DNA from: Paenibacillus algicola
Lineage (GTDB): Bacteria > Bacillota > Bacilli > Paenibacillales > Paenibacillaceae
Length of the DNA: 64,000 nucleotides
Reading direction: 5' to 3'
Assembly (NCBI RefSeq): GCF_005577435.1
Contig: NZ_CP040396.1
Coordinates: 385,501 to 449,500 of the forward strand
Of the stretch, positions 63,826 through 64,000 are shown piece by piece. Position 1 is the stretch's first letter; the number at the start of each line of letters is the position of its first letter. The position numbers and the translations under genes were made by a program. A model generated the notes under the pieces. That model was not told the DNA's origin. It did no database searches and saw only the letters and a program-made list of their open reading frames with translations.

Positions 63826-64000
63826 GACCGAGATGAAGCAGAGTTTTCAGCTCTTGGGGTGTGCGCAGTTGCATGATGCAGCTATGCAGTATAGTACTTA
63901 CTTAAAGATTTCCCTAACTACCCGTACATCAATAAAGAAGCTGGCAGGTCCCGTATTTCCGGTCATAACCGACAACGACATGCTTCCTTGCTTGCAAGCG
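63800..64000 (+). CDS. Start of an unidentified protein (partial)
   Basis: 67 codons to the right edge, beginning ATG 63800 inside the end of the carrier gene (ATG 63812 is also in frame). The N terminus reads MKDFETEMKQSFQLLGCAQL and then LTTRTSIKKLAGPVFPVITD. It does not look like an acyl-CoA dehydrogenase N terminus, which would be expected if the cluster makes a pyrrole from proline. No family recognised. The 26-base overlap suggests it works on the carrier-bound intermediate. Confidence 0.6.
   Translation, partial: MAITMKDFETEMKQSFQLLGCAQLHDAAMQYSTYLKISLTTRTSIKKLAGPVFPVITDNDMLPCLQA

Noticed and set aside
1..64000. tRNA or rRNA genes
   Set aside because: No GTTCGA-type T-loop with matching acceptor stem, CCA end or rRNA core was noticed on either strand by eye. 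A tRNAscan run would settle it.

Overview
The window looks like chromosomal DNA of a Paenibacillus-type Firmicute. It is moderately GC-rich, has strong AGGAGG ribosome sites, uses TTG and GTG starts, carries many AraC-type regulators and CUT1 sugar transporters without local ATPases, and encodes an S-layer (SLH) anchored polysaccharidase. The species call is inference from gene content and style.

Left part (1-9.3 kb): the tail of a nucleoside-type ABC importer (two permeases), an ECF sigma factor with a membrane DUF4179 partner, a DUF2500 membrane protein, two AraC-type regulators read into a GH43 glycosidase, and a MATE exporter. Centre-left (9.4-20.3 kb): a xylo-oligosaccharide locus. A solute-binding lipoprotein, two permeases and a GH43 beta-xylosidase form one operon. 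A membrane-anchored GH8 exo-oligoxylanase-like enzyme diverges from it. A YesM-type kinase and YesN-type regulator follow, and the regulator is co-transcribed with a second solute-binding lipoprotein. At 20.4-28.1 kb lies a 2525-residue type I pullulanase/alpha-amylase with two complete GH13 active sites and three SLH motifs, preceded by cre/LacI-type palindromes.

Centre (28.3-36.8 kb): uridine kinase, an unrecognised protein, an SNF2 helicase overlapping a SWIM-finger protein, and an AraC regulator divergent from a sugar-phosphate isomerase/epimerase. Nine tandem 51-bp units, each containing a perfect hairpin, then lead into decayed genes and an IS3 remnant (36.85-37.87 kb). From 44.6 back to 37.9 kb a minus-strand operon encodes an AraC regulator, a mannose-6-phosphate isomerase fused to a degenerate P-loop domain, a ROK kinase and a GH38 mannosidase, together a plausible route from mannosides to fructose-6-phosphate. 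Downstream are an EEP hydrolase, aspartase, an AT-rich small lipoprotein, a Na+/H+ antiporter, a Nudix hydrolase, and an ArsR regulator next to a peroxiredoxin-like gene with a visible promoter and operator.

Right part (51.2-64 kb): a scar of truncated genes and broken transposases (51.26-53.17 kb), then a tightly packed plus-strand biosynthetic cluster that runs off the edge. It encodes a methyltransferase, a class I/II aminotransferase, a thiamine-diphosphate enzyme, a class III aminotransferase, two ABC exporter half-subunits, a free-standing adenylation enzyme, a carrier protein and an unidentified partial ORF. This is the best candidate for an undescribed system. The adenylation enzyme resembles stand-alone prolyl-AMP ligases, but the product cannot be assigned from the sequence alone.
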